From Terricaulis sp. (GTDB lineage: Bacteria; Pseudomonadota; Alphaproteobacteria; Caulobacterales; Aquidulcibacteraceae): 64,000 nt of DNA. The stretch is from contig JANPZV010000005.1 in NCBI GenBank assembly GCA_024707365.1, positions 62,001 to 126,000 of the forward strand. The letters are read 5' to 3'. This document shows positions 16,193 through 26,096 of the stretch, piece by piece. The translations under genes and the position numbers were made by a program. The first letter of the stretch is position 1. Each line of letters starts with the position of its first letter. Below the pieces are notes generated by a model that saw only the letters and a list, made by a program, of their open reading frames with translations, was not told where the DNA came from and searched no databases.

Positions 16193-16945
16193 CTAGGCAG
16201 CGCCCGCCGTCAGCACGATGGCGCCGCGCTTGGTGGCCACCAGCGTGTGTTCGTATTGCACGGTGGGCTTGCCGGTATCGGCGCGCAGCGTCCATTCATC
16301 GCCGCCATCCACCGCCCAGCCCGAGCCCATGGAAAGAAACGGCTCGATGGTGAACACAAGCCCTTCGTTGATCAGGCGGCGATCGCTGGGATCGCGCCAG
16401 GTGGAAATTTCCTTCGGCTCTTCATGCAAGCCGCGCCCCACGCCATGGCTCGCCAGATTGCGCAGCAGCGTATAGCCCTCGCGGTCCGCGAATTTTTGCA
16501 CCGCATCGCCAATCGCGGAAAGCCGCGCCCCGGCGCGCACGCTGTTGACGCCCGCCCACAGCGCGCGCTTGCCATCGCGCGTCAGCCGCTCAAGCCGCGG
16601 CGGCTTGGGCGGGATGATGAAGCTTGCGCCCGTATCGGCGAAATAGCCGTTCAGCTCAGCCGACACATCGATGTTCACCAGATCGCCGGCCTGCATCACC
16701 TGATCGCCCGGAATGCCGTGCGCCACCGCCGGAAATACCGAAATGCAGGTCGCGCCCGGAAAATTGTAGGTGAGCTCCGGCGCCGAGCGCGCGCCTTCGC
16801 GCTCCAGCAGCGCGCGGCCGATGTCATCGAGCTCGCGCGTGGTCATGCCCGGCTCGAGCGCCTTGCCCATCGCGGTGAGCGTATTGGCCACAATCGCGCC
16901 GATGCGCTTAAGCGCTTCAAGATCATTTTCATTGTCGATGGTCAT
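16193..16945 (-). CDS. map: Type I methionine aminopeptidase
   Basis: This 250-residue metalloprotease removes the N-terminal Met from nascent proteins. All expected ligands are visible: His76 (AVAHGIP), Asp93 and Asp104 (NIDVSAELNGYFADTG), His167 (ASHGVGRGLHEEP), Glu201 (FTIEPF) and Glu232 (VQYEHTL). The motifs diverge from the standard housekeeping enzyme (NGYFADTG rather than the usual DGWHGDTS form), so this may be a second, variant MetAP. It is the last gene of a minus-strand set after the GH16 gene and a hypothetical, with gaps of about 30 bp. Confidence 0.9.
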   Translation of the reverse strand: MTIDNENDLEALKRIGAIVANTLTAMGKALEPGMTTRELDDIGRALLEREGARSAPELTYNFPGATCISVFPAVAHGIPGDQVMQAGDLVNIDVSAELNGYFADTGASFIIPPKPPRLERLTRDGKRALWAGVNSVRAGARLSAIGDAVQKFADREGYTLLRNLASHGVGRGLHEEPKEISTWRDPSDRRLINEGLVFTIEPFLSMGSGWAVDGGDEWTLRADTGKPTVQYEHTLVATKRGAIVLTAGAA

Positions 16946-16976
16946 GGCGTTTAGATAGCGCCGGACGGGCTTAAAA

Positions 16977-17654
16977 TCAGCCCTCTGCGCTCACAATCGC
17001 GAAATCGAGTTTCGACATCGGCACGGCGGCCTCCATCAGCAGCCGCGCCTGCGCCGCGCGCGGCATGGCCGCATCCACCGCCAGCGCCGGCTCCTCCCCC
17101 GCCGCGAACAGCGCGAGGCCTTGGGCCGCCGCACCAAAGCAATGCATCAGCCGCTCCGGCGGCAATTCCAGCGCTTCAAACCGCCCCGCCAGCGGCGGCA
17201 CATGCCGCTTCACCGCATCGCGCGGCGCTTCGCTTGGCGCAAACGGCGCTGGCATGCGCGGAACGCCAAAGCCAGGCCCGCCCAGCGCGTCAGCCGTATG
17301 GCGCGCGATCCCGCCCACATCGATCTCCGCGACCGCCGCTTCACCGGCGATCGCGGCCACGTAATTCCAAAACGCCGGCCGCGCCGCATCGCCTTCAAGC
17401 AAGCAGGCATTGAGCGCATCGCCGAAATAATACGCCGCGCCATCGGCGGTGCGCACCTCGATCAGCGAGCTTTCGCTGTTTTGCAGCACGCCCGCCGCCA
17501 GCAGCGCCCGCGCCTGAAATTGCGCGAACACGCCCGCCACCGCCCCCAGCGCGCTCACCGCATTGGGCGCGGCCAGCACGCCCTCGCGCGCGCCGTAAAG
17601 CTGCAGGAAATAGCCGCCAATATCGGCGATGGCGCGCTGTTCAATCTCGGACAT
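16977..17654 (-). CDS. Hypothetical protein, 225 residues
   Basis: I do not recognise this protein. It is Ala-rich and apparently cytoplasmic, with no signal peptide or membrane segment. The N-terminal half contains EQRAIADIGGYFLQLYG and AAYYFGDALNACLLEG, and the C-terminal half contains PPERLMHCFGAAAQGLALF. The frame is intact and well separated from others. It lies 33 bp after the GH16 gene and 31 bp before map, so all three are probably co-transcribed. The function is unknown. Confidence 0.7.
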   Translation of the reverse strand: MSEIEQRAIADIGGYFLQLYGAREGVLAAPNAVSALGAVAGVFAQFQARALLAAGVLQNSESSLIEVRTADGAAYYFGDALNACLLEGDAARPAFWNYVAAIAGEAAVAEIDVGGIARHTADALGGPGFGVPRMPAPFAPSEAPRDAVKRHVPPLAGRFEALELPPERLMHCFGAAAQGLALFAAGEEPALAVDAAMPRAAQARLLMEAAVPMSKLDFAIVSAEG

Positions 17655-17687
17655 GGGCGCAAGCTTTACGCGTGCGCGGCCCGCGCC

Positions 17688-18760
17688 TCAACGGCGCAGA
17701 TCGGCCCCCGGCGCCTGCTGATCACACAGCGCGCGGCCAAGATATTCGCGCGATTGGGCCACGCACGTCACGCTCAGCGCCCATGGCGCCTCGGCCGGAT
17801 TGATGAAGCCGACCCATTGGTGCAGCTCGGCGCTGTTCCAGAGATTGATGAACAGGCGCTGGCTGCGGCGCATATTGCGCACCGCCGGATCGGTTTCTTC
17901 GTGCACCAGCTCGTTATCGACGTACCAGCGCAGCGCGTCGGGCGTCCATTCAAACGCATAGGTGTGATAATCATCGGCCGCATCGAAACCGAGATCGATC
18001 GTGTGACCCTTGCCGCGGCCGTGCAGATGATACGCCACCTCAAGCCGGCGCGTATCGCGGCCAAGGATTTCGATGTCGATCTCTTCCCAGGTCGAGCGTC
18101 CATCAGGCCGCGTGAAGGTGAAAAACCCGGTGACGAGCCCTTCCCCGCGCGGCACGCGCATGCGCACCTCAAAATAGCCGAACTGGAAATCCTCGTGCGA
18201 GCGCATCTCGCCCGAGGAAAACAGTTTCGGCGCGCTGGGGCCGTTGAGGTCCATGGTGATCGCCATGCCCTGGTGGCTGACGGAAATCTGCTTGGCCTGC
18301 CAATCGTTCTCCTGCCAGGAGCCGTTGTTCCAGCCATCGGAAACATACCAGCGATTGGTGTTGAGCGCCGCGAAGCGATCGATGAAATGCACGCCCTCCA
18401 GCGCCGCGGCCGAGGAGCGCAAGCGTTCTTGCAAGCTCGCCGCCTGCTCAAGCCGCGCCTGGCGCGCTTCGATCATCGAATGGAACGCGCCCAGCACCAA
18501 AGCGGGCGTGGCCACGATCGTCGCGCTCGCGCCCGCCATCAACAGCGCGATCGCGGAAAACCAAGCCGTGCGCCGCGAATAGGAAGCCCCCCAGCGTCAG
18601 CGCTTGGGCGAGCTCTGCGCGCTCTGGCGCGGTGCTCTCGTAAAAGGCGCGCTTTTTCACGCGCCTCGGCCCAGCGCATGCGAGCCTGGCGCGTAAACCG
18701 TGCCAGCGCGGTGCGGAATTCGCCTGTCAGGGCGATAAGGTGATCACGCGAGAGTTTCAT
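17688..18760 (-). CDS. Membrane-anchored GH16 family glycoside hydrolase (two frameshifts)
   Basis: The main part is a glycoside hydrolase family 16 domain with the catalytic ExDxE core (STWEEIDIEILGRDT) and typical flanks (FGYFEVRMRVPRG, YHTYAFEWTPDALRWYVDNE). Such enzymes cut beta-1,3 or beta-1,3/1,4 glucans, and others act on galactans. The N-terminus is in other frames: MKLSRDHLIALTGEFR, a helical segment, then a membrane helix (TAWFSAIALLMAGASATIV). Removing one T at 18653-18657 and adding one C at 18587-18592 joins all three into about 357 residues. The ATG at 18760 has GGGGAGG very close upstream. An inner-membrane anchor with a periplasmic domain is inferred. Confidence 0.8.
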
Positions 18761-18807
18761 GCCTCCCCGCAACGCAAGCGCGGCGCCGCTTGGCTAAACC
18801 CCATTAA

Positions 18808-18838
18808 GCAAAAACGCCCCGGCTTTCACCGGGGCGTT
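18808..18838 (-). terminator. Rho-independent terminator of rplK-rplA
   Basis: A perfect 10-bp GC-rich stem (18813-18822 with 18829-18838, loop CTTTCA) is followed by a T5 run on the minus strand, 27 bp after the rplA stop. It ends the two-gene rplKA transcript. Confidence 0.88.
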
Positions 18839-18864
18839 GCAGTTGATCTTGGTGTGAGCCGCGA

Positions 18865-19564
18865 TCAGGCTTGGGTGGCGTTGGACACATCCAGGCGCAC
18901 GCCCGGCCCCATCGTCGAGCTCAGCGCGATCTTGCGGACGTAAACGCCCTTGGCGCCCGTCGGCTTGGCCTTCACCACCGCATCCACCAGCGCTTTGACG
19001 TTCTGGCGGATCGCCTCTTCGGTGAAGCTCACCTTGCCGACGCCGGCGTGAATGATCCCGGCCTTTTCAGCGCGGAATTCAACGGCGCCGCCCTTGGAAT
19101 CGGCGATCGCCTTTTTCACGTCCATCGTCACGGTGCCGACCTTCGGGTTCGGCATCAGGCCGCGGGGCCCGAGCACCTTGCCGAGACGGCCGACGAGGGC
19201 CATCAGATCGGGCGTGGCGATCAGGCGATCGAACTCGATCTTGCCGCCATTGATGGTTTCAAACAGATCCTGCTCGCCCACGATGTCGGCGCCGGCGGCG
19301 CGGGCTTCATCAGCCTTGGCGCCTTTGGCAAAACACCGCAACGCGCAGCGTCTTGCCGGTGCCGTTGGGCAGGGACACAACGCCGCGCACCTGCTGATCG
19401 GGGTATTTCGGATCAACGCCGAGATTGAGCGAAACTTCGACGGTTTCGTCGAACTTCGCGCTGGCGCGTTCCTTGATCAGCTTGATCGCTTCATCGAGCG
19501 AATGCAGCTTGCGGGTGTCGATATTGGCGTGGCTCTTGGCCATGCGCTTTGTCGTCTTGGCCAT
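18865..19564 (-). CDS. rplA: 50S ribosomal protein L1 (one frameshift)
   Basis: L1 binds 23S rRNA at the E-site stalk and represses its own operon. The N-terminal 80 residues ([20 protein letters not shown]... to LRVAVF) are in one frame and the rest ([20 protein letters not shown] to the C-terminus, including [18 protein letters not shown]) in another. Removing one A from the A4 run 19330-19333 (plus strand) restores [15 protein letters not shown] exactly and gives a normal length of about 232. An L1 loss of this kind is very unlikely beside intact L11, so I read it as a sequence error. Start is 4 bp after rplK. Confidence 0.93.
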
Positions 19565-19568
19565 GGGT

Positions 19569-20015
19569 CTACTCCACCACCTGCACGCCCATCGAGCGCG
19601 CGGTGCCTGCGATCATCTTCGCGGCCTGATCGAGATCCTCCGAGTTGAGATCCTTGCTCTTGGACTTGGCGATCTCTTTGCACTGGGCGAAGGTGATCTT
19701 GCCCACGACATCCACGCCCGGCTTCTTGGAGCCATGGCCCGGCTTATACGTGGTCGGCAGCTTGGCGGCCTTCTTGATGAAGTACGACGCCGGCGGAGAC
19801 TTGATCTCGAAGGTGAAGCTCTTGTCCTGGTAGTAGGTGATGACCACCGGGCAAGGCATGCCCTTTTCCATGTCCTGCGTGCGGGCGTTAAAGCCCTTGC
19901 AGAATTCCATGATGTTCAAACCGCGCTGACCGAGCGCGGGACCGATCGGGGGCGAAGGATTCGCAGCCCCGGCCGGCACTTGGAGCTTAATCTGCCCCAG
20001 TACCTTCTTCGCCAT
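19569..20015 (-). CDS. rplK: 50S ribosomal protein L11
   Basis: This 148-residue L11 binds the GTPase-associated centre of 23S rRNA. It shows [28 protein letters not shown] and the C-terminal RNA-binding motif [14 protein letters not shown]. It is the first gene of the rplKA pair. In most alphaproteobacteria it directly follows nusG, but here 6.9 kb of accessory genes lie between them. Confidence 0.97.
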   Translation of the reverse strand: MAKKVLGQIKLQVPAGAANPSPPIGPALGQRGLNIMEFCKGFNARTQDMEKGMPCPVVITYYQDKSFTFEIKSPPASYFIKKAAKLPTTYKPGHGSKKPGVDVVGKITFAQCKEIAKSKSKDLNSEDLDQAAKMIAGTARSMGVQVVE

Positions 20016-20182
20016 TTTGGCCTCTCGCTTAACGCCGAGGCGATCGCTAAACCGCCCAGCCTGAGTGGGTGCGTGGTCGGGGCCTGGCGGCAGCCTCCCA
20101 CGCGGGAGCGGGGCCTATAGCGGAACGATCGGGGGGATGTCACGCCCCATCCCTCCCCTTGAGGGGAGCGATAAGATCGCGG

Positions 20183-20359
20183 CTACCCCCCGAACATCGC
20201 CGCCACCAGGCTCATCACGGCGCCCATCACCGTCACCCAAAGCCCGCCGACGAGCCGCCCCAGCCCGCCCGCCAGCGCGAACGGCAGGATCAGCGCCAAG
20301 ACCAGCGCCCCCGCGCCCGCCAGCATCCAGCCGCGCCGATCAAGCTTTCCCGGTCTCAT
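20183..20359 (-). CDS. Small two-helix membrane protein, 58 residues
   Basis: The frame from ATG 20359 to TAG 20183-20185 encodes a short basic N-terminus (MRPGKLDRRG), a hydrophobic helix (MLAGAGALVLALILPFALAG), a Gly/Arg turn and a second helix (LWVTVMGAVMSLVAAMFGG). A GGGGGAC stretch lies just upstream of the start. The composition is that of a real inner-membrane hairpin protein. I do not recognise a family. It lies between the TIR element (20377) and rplK. Confidence 0.5.
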   Translation of the reverse strand: MRPGKLDRRGWMLAGAGALVLALILPFALAGGLGRLVGGLWVTVMGAVMSLVAAMFGG

Positions 20360-20376
20360 CGTCCCCCGCCGCGCGC

Positions 20377-20579
20377 TTAGAGCGTGATCATTTTAGATTG
20401 AAACGTCGCCTCTGCACCCATCCCCGGATTGCGCGAGAGCGCAAGTCCGGGGCCCAAGACCACAGATGGTTAGAGATAAAACTGCGAACGCCCGTGTTCA
20501 TGGGCCCCGGGCTCGCGGCTTCGCCGCGCCCCGGGGATGGGTGGAGGCGACGTTTCAATCTAAAATGATCACGCTCTAA
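20377..20579. repeat. 203-bp MITE-like element with 36-bp terminal inverted repeats
   Basis: The ends are perfect 36-bp inverted repeats (20377-20412 and 20544-20579), each starting TTAGAGCGTGATC. The match continues imperfectly inward (ACCCATCCCCGG near 20416-20427 and its complement near 20531-20542). The core has further GC-rich complementary stretches but no open frame. The right end covers the stop codon of the TBDR gene (TAG, 20576-20578). The form fits a miniature inverted-repeat transposable element or a large palindromic intergenic repeat. No second copy is visible in the window. Confidence 0.75.
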
Positions 20580-23268
20580 TCGCGCGCCCTGAGCGTCACC
20601 CCATAAGTGCGCGGATCGCCCAGGAAGGCGCCGTAATTGCGCAAGCCCGGATTGGCGTTGCCCGATTGCAGCGGCAGATCGAACGCCACCTGATGATAGG
20701 CCTCGTCCAGCAGATTGCGCGCCCACAGCTCAAGCCCCCAACGCTCATCCTGGCGCGAAATGCCCAGGCGCGCATTCACCAGCCAGTATTCCGGCTGGGT
20801 TTTCGCGGGGTTCAAATCAGAACCGGTGATCTGCTCGCCCGTGTAGCGGAAATCGAGATAGGCAAGGCCGAGCCACGCATCCCCGAGCGGATATTCGTAG
20901 GTGCTCGACCCCGTCACCGTCCATTCCGGCGCATTGGTGAGCCGCGCACCCGGCAGGCGCGCCAGTACGAACGTGCGCTGATAGGGATTGTAGCTATCGG
21001 CCACCCAGCCGGTGTCGCCGCCATAGACCGCATCCACATACGCCGCCGAGGCCGCGAGCGTGAGCCCCGTCAGCGGCGTGCGCCAGGTGAGATCAATTTC
21101 AGCCCCGCTCGATTCCACCTCAGGGATCGAGGCCACCTGGAAGGAGACGCCATTATAGGTGTTGAGCTGATAATTCTCATATTCGTTGAAGAACAGCGCG
21201 AGGTTCAGCAGCAGCGCGTTGGAGAACCATTGGGTTTTGACGCCGATCTCATACGCTGTCACCAATTCTGGATCGAACGCGGTGCTGAGGCTGATGTCGT
21301 AGCTCGCCGGCCCGGTTTGCACATAGCCGGAAAAATCGCGGTCGAGGTTAAAGCCGCCCGCCTTGTAGCCGCGCGAAACCGAGGCATAGCCCGCCAGCGC
21401 ATCGGTGAAGCGATGATGCAGCGCCAAGACGCCGGAGAATTCCTCCTCCTCGCGCGATTGCGTGAACGTGCGCCCATCGAGCGCGGGATTGAGCACTGGG
21501 ATGCAATAGACTTGCTGCGCATTGCCCGCGAGCGCGGAGGCTGTCGCCGTGCCCACGCCGGTGAAATCGGTGCTGCACATGCCCGCCGGCCCGCCGCCGC
21601 TATTGATCACCGCCTGGAAATCGCCCGCGCTGATCGCGCCCGCGCCCGCCAGCACCGCGTCGATCGTGGGCGCAGCGCCCCAGAGCAGCGCACCGCCGCC
21701 GGGGAATGGCGCGTTGAAATTGGTGTTAAAGCGCGCGGCGAGATCTTTTTCCTCGCGCGTGAAGCGCAGGCCGAAGGAAAGCTCCGTCGCTTGCGTCACG
21801 CTGAAGATATTGTGCGTGAACAGCGCGATCGATTGGCCGTTCTGCTCATAGCGATCCGAAACGCTGGCGCCATCGAGCGCTGCGTCCATCGCATCGGCGC
21901 CGCCCTGCACCGGATCGAACGCGGCCCACAGCGCGGGGCTGTTGAGCCGCCAGAAATCGTTGAACTGGCTGCCCAGCGTGATGCCTTCGCGCCGTTCCAA
22001 TGTTTCATCGGAATAATAAAGCCCCACCAGCCAATCGAGCCGACCGTGCTGGCCCGTGAGGCGGAATTCTTGGGTGAAGATCTCAAAGCCAAAGCCCGCA
22101 GCCCCGCCCACCGGGCGCGACCAGAGATCGGCGGCGGTGTAATCGGCATCCTGGCCGGTATTGTTGCGCCAATCGCGAAAAGCGGTGATGGAGGTGAAGC
22201 GGCCGAAATCGAAATCCCAGGTGAGCTCGCCCGAGAGGCCCCATTCCTCCACATATTGGCCGAACGCGCTGTTGGCGAAGCCGCGCCGCTGGCTCAGCTT
22301 GCCCGAGCCGATATTGGCGAGGTTGGCGTTGATCACATCGAGCGGCCCCCGCTCGCGCCCGCGCCATAGCCGCCGAGCCACGCCACCGCGCCTGCCGGGC
22401 CGGGGCTGGTCAGATTGCCGGTGAACACCGGCCAGATGTTCGGCGAAAAGCTCGTCCCGTTCACAGCTTGCGGGCTGTAAAGCTGCGCTGCGCAGCATTC
22501 TTCGTCGCGCTCAAGATAATCGGCGATGATGCGCAGATCCGCATTGGGCGAGAGCGCGAACAGAAGCTGCCCGCGCACGCTCCACAGATCGCGCGTGTTG
22601 GTATCGCGGCTGGCGCCGGTTTCATCGATCACATCGAAATAGCCGTCGCGCGAGGAGCGCACGGCGAACAGGCGCCCGCCGATCCGATCCTCCAGCAAGG
22701 GCCCGCTCACGAACGCGGACGCGCGCACCTCGTTGAACGAGGCGAACGTCACATCCCCGCCGATCTCAAGCCGATCCAGGCTCGGCGCGATGGTGGTGAC
22801 GGAGATCAGCCCCGCCGAGGTGTTGCGGCCAAACAGCGTCCCCTGCGGGCCGCGCAGCACCTCGATCTGGCTCACCTCGCCGATATCGGAAAGCGCCACC
22901 CCGTTGCGCGCGCGATAGACCCCGTCGATGAACACGCCCACCGAGCTCTCAAGCCCAGGGTTGGAGCCTTGCGTGCCGATGCCGCGCAGGCGCGCGGTGG
23001 CCGAGCTTTCGTTTTCCGAAACATTGAATTGCAGCGAGGGCACCAGGGCGGTCAGATCCTGGATGTCGCGCACGCCGGCGTTTTCCATCATCTGCGCCGT
23101 CACCGGCGTTACCGCCACCGGCACGTCCTGCAGCGCCGCCGAGCGGCGCGTGGCGGTGACGACGATCTCGGAATCCTGCGTCTGCGCCCAAGCCTCGCCC
23201 GCGCCCGCCGCGCCCGCGCCAACCCCGAGCAGCAGGCCAAACGCCGCGCGCCATTGCTTGATCCCCAT
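20576..23268 (-). CDS. TonB-dependent receptor (one frameshift)
   Basis: This is an outer-membrane receptor of about 897 residues. The signal peptide (MGIKQWRAAFGLLLGVGAGA, cleavage after EAWAQ) is followed by a TonB-box-like DSEIVVTATRR, the plug (ALQDVPVAVTPVTAQMMENA, IEVLRGPQGTLFGRNTSAGL) and a 22-strand barrel ending RTYGVTLRARD. The frame breaks near 22346. Adding one C to the C5 run 22346-22350 (plus strand) joins the halves. I chose ATG 23268. It follows the next TBDR (23476..25905) on the same strand, 207 bp and a terminator apart. The ligand is unknown; the type is common for siderophores or plant compounds in sphingomonads and caulobacters. Confidence 0.9.
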
Positions 23269-23417
23269 CCGCTCGCCCTTGTGCATCGTCTGAACGTCCC
23301 TCACGCCCGCCCCGCCCGCATGCTGCGCCAAGCGCGGCCGCGCGCCAGTTACATCAAGGAAAAATCCGGGCCCGCCGCAAGGTGAAATGCCCGTAACGCA
23401 CAGCCGTGCGCGGGCCG

Positions 23418-23455
23418 AAAAGAGAACGGCCGCGGCGCTTGCACGCCGCGGCCGT
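23418..23455 (-). terminator. Terminator after the second TBDR of the tandem
   Basis: A perfect 12-bp GC-rich stem (23426-23437 with 23444-23455) is followed on the minus strand by a short pyrimidine stretch (TTCTCTTTT), 20 bp past the TBDR stop at 23476. Confidence 0.75.
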
Positions 23456-23475
23456 CAAGGCGGGTTTGAAAGACG

Positions 23476-25905
23476 TTAGAACGAGAGCCGCAGCTCCGCC
23501 CCGATCACGCGCCCTTTGTTGAGCGGTGAGAAGGTGGGATTGCCGTTCGCGGGATTGCCGTCTCCGCCGAAGAAGGGGTTGTCGGGCAATTGGGTGTCGC
23601 CGCCGAACGTCACCTCATCGGTGAGGTTGAGGCCATAGAGCGAGACAGACCACGGCCCCTGATCGGGCCGGAAGGTGAAATTGAGATCGACAATGTCGGC
23701 CTCGTTGAGCACGCCGCGATTGTTATCGGTGTAATAGTTCGCGTCGCGGTGGTTGTAGCTCAGCCGGGTGGAGAGCACGCCAAAGCCGATCGGCAGATCG
23801 TGCAGCAGCGAAACGCCATAGGTCCAAGGCGCGAGGCGCGGAATTTCCAGCGAGGCGTCGGCGGCGTTGACCACGCCATCGCCGTTCAGATCCGCGGTGA
23901 TGCGATCATATTCGCCGTGCGTGTAGCCGGCCTGCAGCTGCACCATGAAATTGCTGGTGATCGCAAACCGCGCTTCAAGCTCAGCGCCCTGGATGGTGGC
24001 GTCGCCGGCATTGACGATCACCTGCTGCACGCCCGAGGGGCCCGGCAGGTTGGTCTCGCGCTGCATGCCTTCGATTTCATTGTGGAACACAGCGAGATTG
24101 ATGCGCGCGCGCCCATCCAGGAAGTCCTGCTTCCAGCCGATCTCGAAGCTCGTTTGCTCTTCGGAATCGAACGCCGTCGGCGGCTGCGCGCCGGTGGGGT
24201 TGGCGGGATCGCACCCCACAGCGGGGCATGCCGGCAGACCAAGCGTCGTCACCCGGAAGTTCACCCCGCCTGAGCGGAAGCCCTTGGCCGCGAACGCATA
24301 GAGGTTCGTGCCGTCCATCGGCCGCCATTGCACGCCGATGCGCGGGGAGGTGTCGTTCCAGGAGAGATCGAACGGCTGATCGGAGAAGGCCAGCGTGCGG
24401 CTGTCGATATTGCCGCCCACCACGCCGCTGCCGAGCACGCCGCCCACGCCAGGATCGAGCACGTCCGGCGTCGGCAGGATAAACAGCCCCAGCAGCTGCG
24501 GCACGGGCGCCACCGTGATCGGCTGGCTCACCGGCGTGTTCGGCCCGCGGCGAATGCGCGAGACGCGCGCGGTTTTTTCTTCCTCGGTGTAGCGGATGCC
24601 GAAATTGAAGGTGAGCCGATCATTGATGCGCCAATCGGCGTTGACGAACGCGCCCCAGGTCGAGAACTCGCCCTGCCCGCCGCCGACGCGATTGATCCAA
24701 AACAGCGCCGGCGCCGCATATTGCAGCGGCCCAGCAACGGGCAATTGCCCGCCCAAGAGGTAGCGCTCTTCGATGTAGAGCAATTCCTGCTTGAACCAGT
24801 AATGGCCGGCCACGATGTCCACCGGGCCGAACGTGCCGGCATAGCGCAGCTCGTTTGACCATTGCTCCTGCTCGTTCACCGCGCGCGCGTGGAAGGCGGT
24901 GTTGCTGGTGGCGTCGATATCGCCGCCGCTTGTGCCGTCATAGCTGCGCCACGCGGCGATATTGGTGATCGTGCCGCCGCCGAAGCCCACGTCCCAATTG
25001 GTCTCGAAAATGATCTGCTCCCAATCGCCATTGGCGTAGCCGCGATTGTTGATGCTGAAATCGAACGAGTCGCGGGAATAGAGGCCGTGGTTTTGCCCGG
25101 CGGGCCCATCGCTTTCGCTTTCGCCATGCTCGGCGCGCAACAGGAATTCCAGCCCCGGCGCCGGCGTCAGCCGCAATGCGCCGCGATAGATTTGCGTGTT
25201 GTTGGCCCCATGCTGGGAGCCGTCATGCAAATTCTCGAACCAGCCTTCATCATCGTTGTAATAGGCGGCGAATTTCGCGCTCAGCAGCCCCGGCGCCAAA
25301 GGCCCGGAGATCGACATGTCAGCGGTGTAGTTGAGGCCGGTTTCCACGCCGGCGCGGGCGCGGATTTCCAGTTCGTCCGATGGCGCGCGCGTGCGCAGCA
25401 CCACCGCCCCGCCCGTCACGTTGCGGCCAAACAAAACCCCTTGCGGCCCGCGCAGCACTTCAACCCCGGCAAGATCGAAACTATCGGTCAAAATGCCCGC
25501 ATTGATGCCCATATACATGCCATCGACAAACACGCCGACCGTCGGATCAACCGAGGGGATCGAGCTATTGATGCCAAGTCCGCGAATGCCGAAATTCGCA
25601 ACGCCTGGCGTTGTGCCGACATCCTCAAACTGCACGTTTGGAATCGAATAGCTAAGGCTTTGCAAGTTGGTGAAATTCAGTGCTTCCAGCTGCTCGGCGC
25701 CATAAGCGGTGATCGCCACCGGCACGTCCTGCACGTTGCGTTCGCCATGCTTGAGCCCGGTGACGACGATTTCATCGCTCGCCGCGCCGACAATGCCTTG
25801 CGCCGCCGCTTGCGGCGCAAAGCACATCGCGCCCAGCCCAAAGGCCAAGCCGATCGCCGTGGACAGCTTCAGCGCGCCGCGCACGCTTTCCTCGATTTTA
25901 CGCAT
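23476..25905 (-). CDS. TonB-dependent receptor
   Basis: This intact receptor of 809 residues has a signal peptide (cleavage after CFAPQAAAQ), TonB box-like SDEIVVTGLKHGERN, plug (VQDVPVAITAYGAEQLEALN, VEVLRGPQGVLFGRNVTGGA) and a barrel ending GRVIGAELRLSF with the expected terminal Phe. I chose ATG 25905 because GGGAGGGAC lies upstream; the frame extends to 26055 without need. It is divergent from a TetR regulator and has a palindrome in its upstream region, so repression by that protein is likely. The PLNKGRVIGAELRLSF end resembles sphingomonad/caulobacter receptors for unknown ligands. Confidence 0.93.
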   Translation of the reverse strand: MRKIEESVRGALKLSTAIGLAFGLGAMCFAPQAAAQGIVGAASDEIVVTGLKHGERNVQDVPVAITAYGAEQLEALNFTNLQSLSYSIPNVQFEDVGTTPGVANFGIRGLGINSSIPSVDPTVGVFVDGMYMGINAGILTDSFDLAGVEVLRGPQGVLFGRNVTGGAVVLRTRAPSDELEIRARAGVETGLNYTADMSISGPLAPGLLSAKFAAYYNDDEGWFENLHDGSQHGANNTQIYRGALRLTPAPGLEFLLRAEHGESESDGPAGQNHGLYSRDSFDFSINNRGYANGDWEQIIFETNWDVGFGGGTITNIAAWRSYDGTSGGDIDATSNTAFHARAVNEQEQWSNELRYAGTFGPVDIVAGHYWFKQELLYIEERYLLGGQLPVAGPLQYAAPALFWINRVGGGQGEFSTWGAFVNADWRINDRLTFNFGIRYTEEEKTARVSRIRRGPNTPVSQPITVAPVPQLLGLFILPTPDVLDPGVGGVLGSGVVGGNIDSRTLAFSDQPFDLSWNDTSPRIGVQWRPMDGTNLYAFAAKGFRSGGVNFRVTTLGLPACPAVGCDPANPTGAQPPTAFDSEEQTSFEIGWKQDFLDGRARINLAVFHNEIEGMQRETNLPGPSGVQQVIVNAGDATIQGAELEARFAITSNFMVQLQAGYTHGEYDRITADLNGDGVVNAADASLEIPRLAPWTYGVSLLHDLPIGFGVLSTRLSYNHRDANYYTDNNRGVLNEADIVDLNFTFRPDQGPWSVSLYGLNLTDEVTFGGDTQLPDNPFFGGDGNPANGNPTFSPLNKGRVIGAELRLSF

Positions 25906-25959
25906 AATGGTTAGTCCCTCCCGCGCGTTTCCTCCCAGGCTTGGCGGTCTTGTTCGCCG

Positions 25960-25977
25960 CCATACACCTGTGTATGG
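25960..25977. promoter_or_regulatory. Candidate TetR operator
   Basis: A perfect palindrome with 8-bp half-sites (CCATACAC, 2-bp centre CT, GTGTATGG) lies between the divergent TBDR and TetR genes, 55 bp from the receptor start. This size and position are typical of TetR-family operators. It is inferred to control both genes. Confidence 0.65.
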
Positions 25978-26096
25978 AGTTATCGCGCGCGCTGCGCCGC
26001 TTGAAAAGAGGGCAAAACGGCGCCGGATCGATGTGCAACAGAGTGTGACGCGCACGCATCATTTGCGCCTGTAGCAAGGGTTTCATAAGAGGACGC

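Noticed and set aside
19310-19416. Programmed frameshift in rplA
   Set aside because: No slippery heptamer with a downstream pseudoknot is evident, no precedent in this gene is known to me, and the same kind of error recurs across the window.
20069-20568. Plus-strand frames across the gap and the inverted-repeat element
   Set aside because: They are Pro/Arg-rich with no initiation signal; the minus-strand small membrane protein and the repeat explain the sequence.
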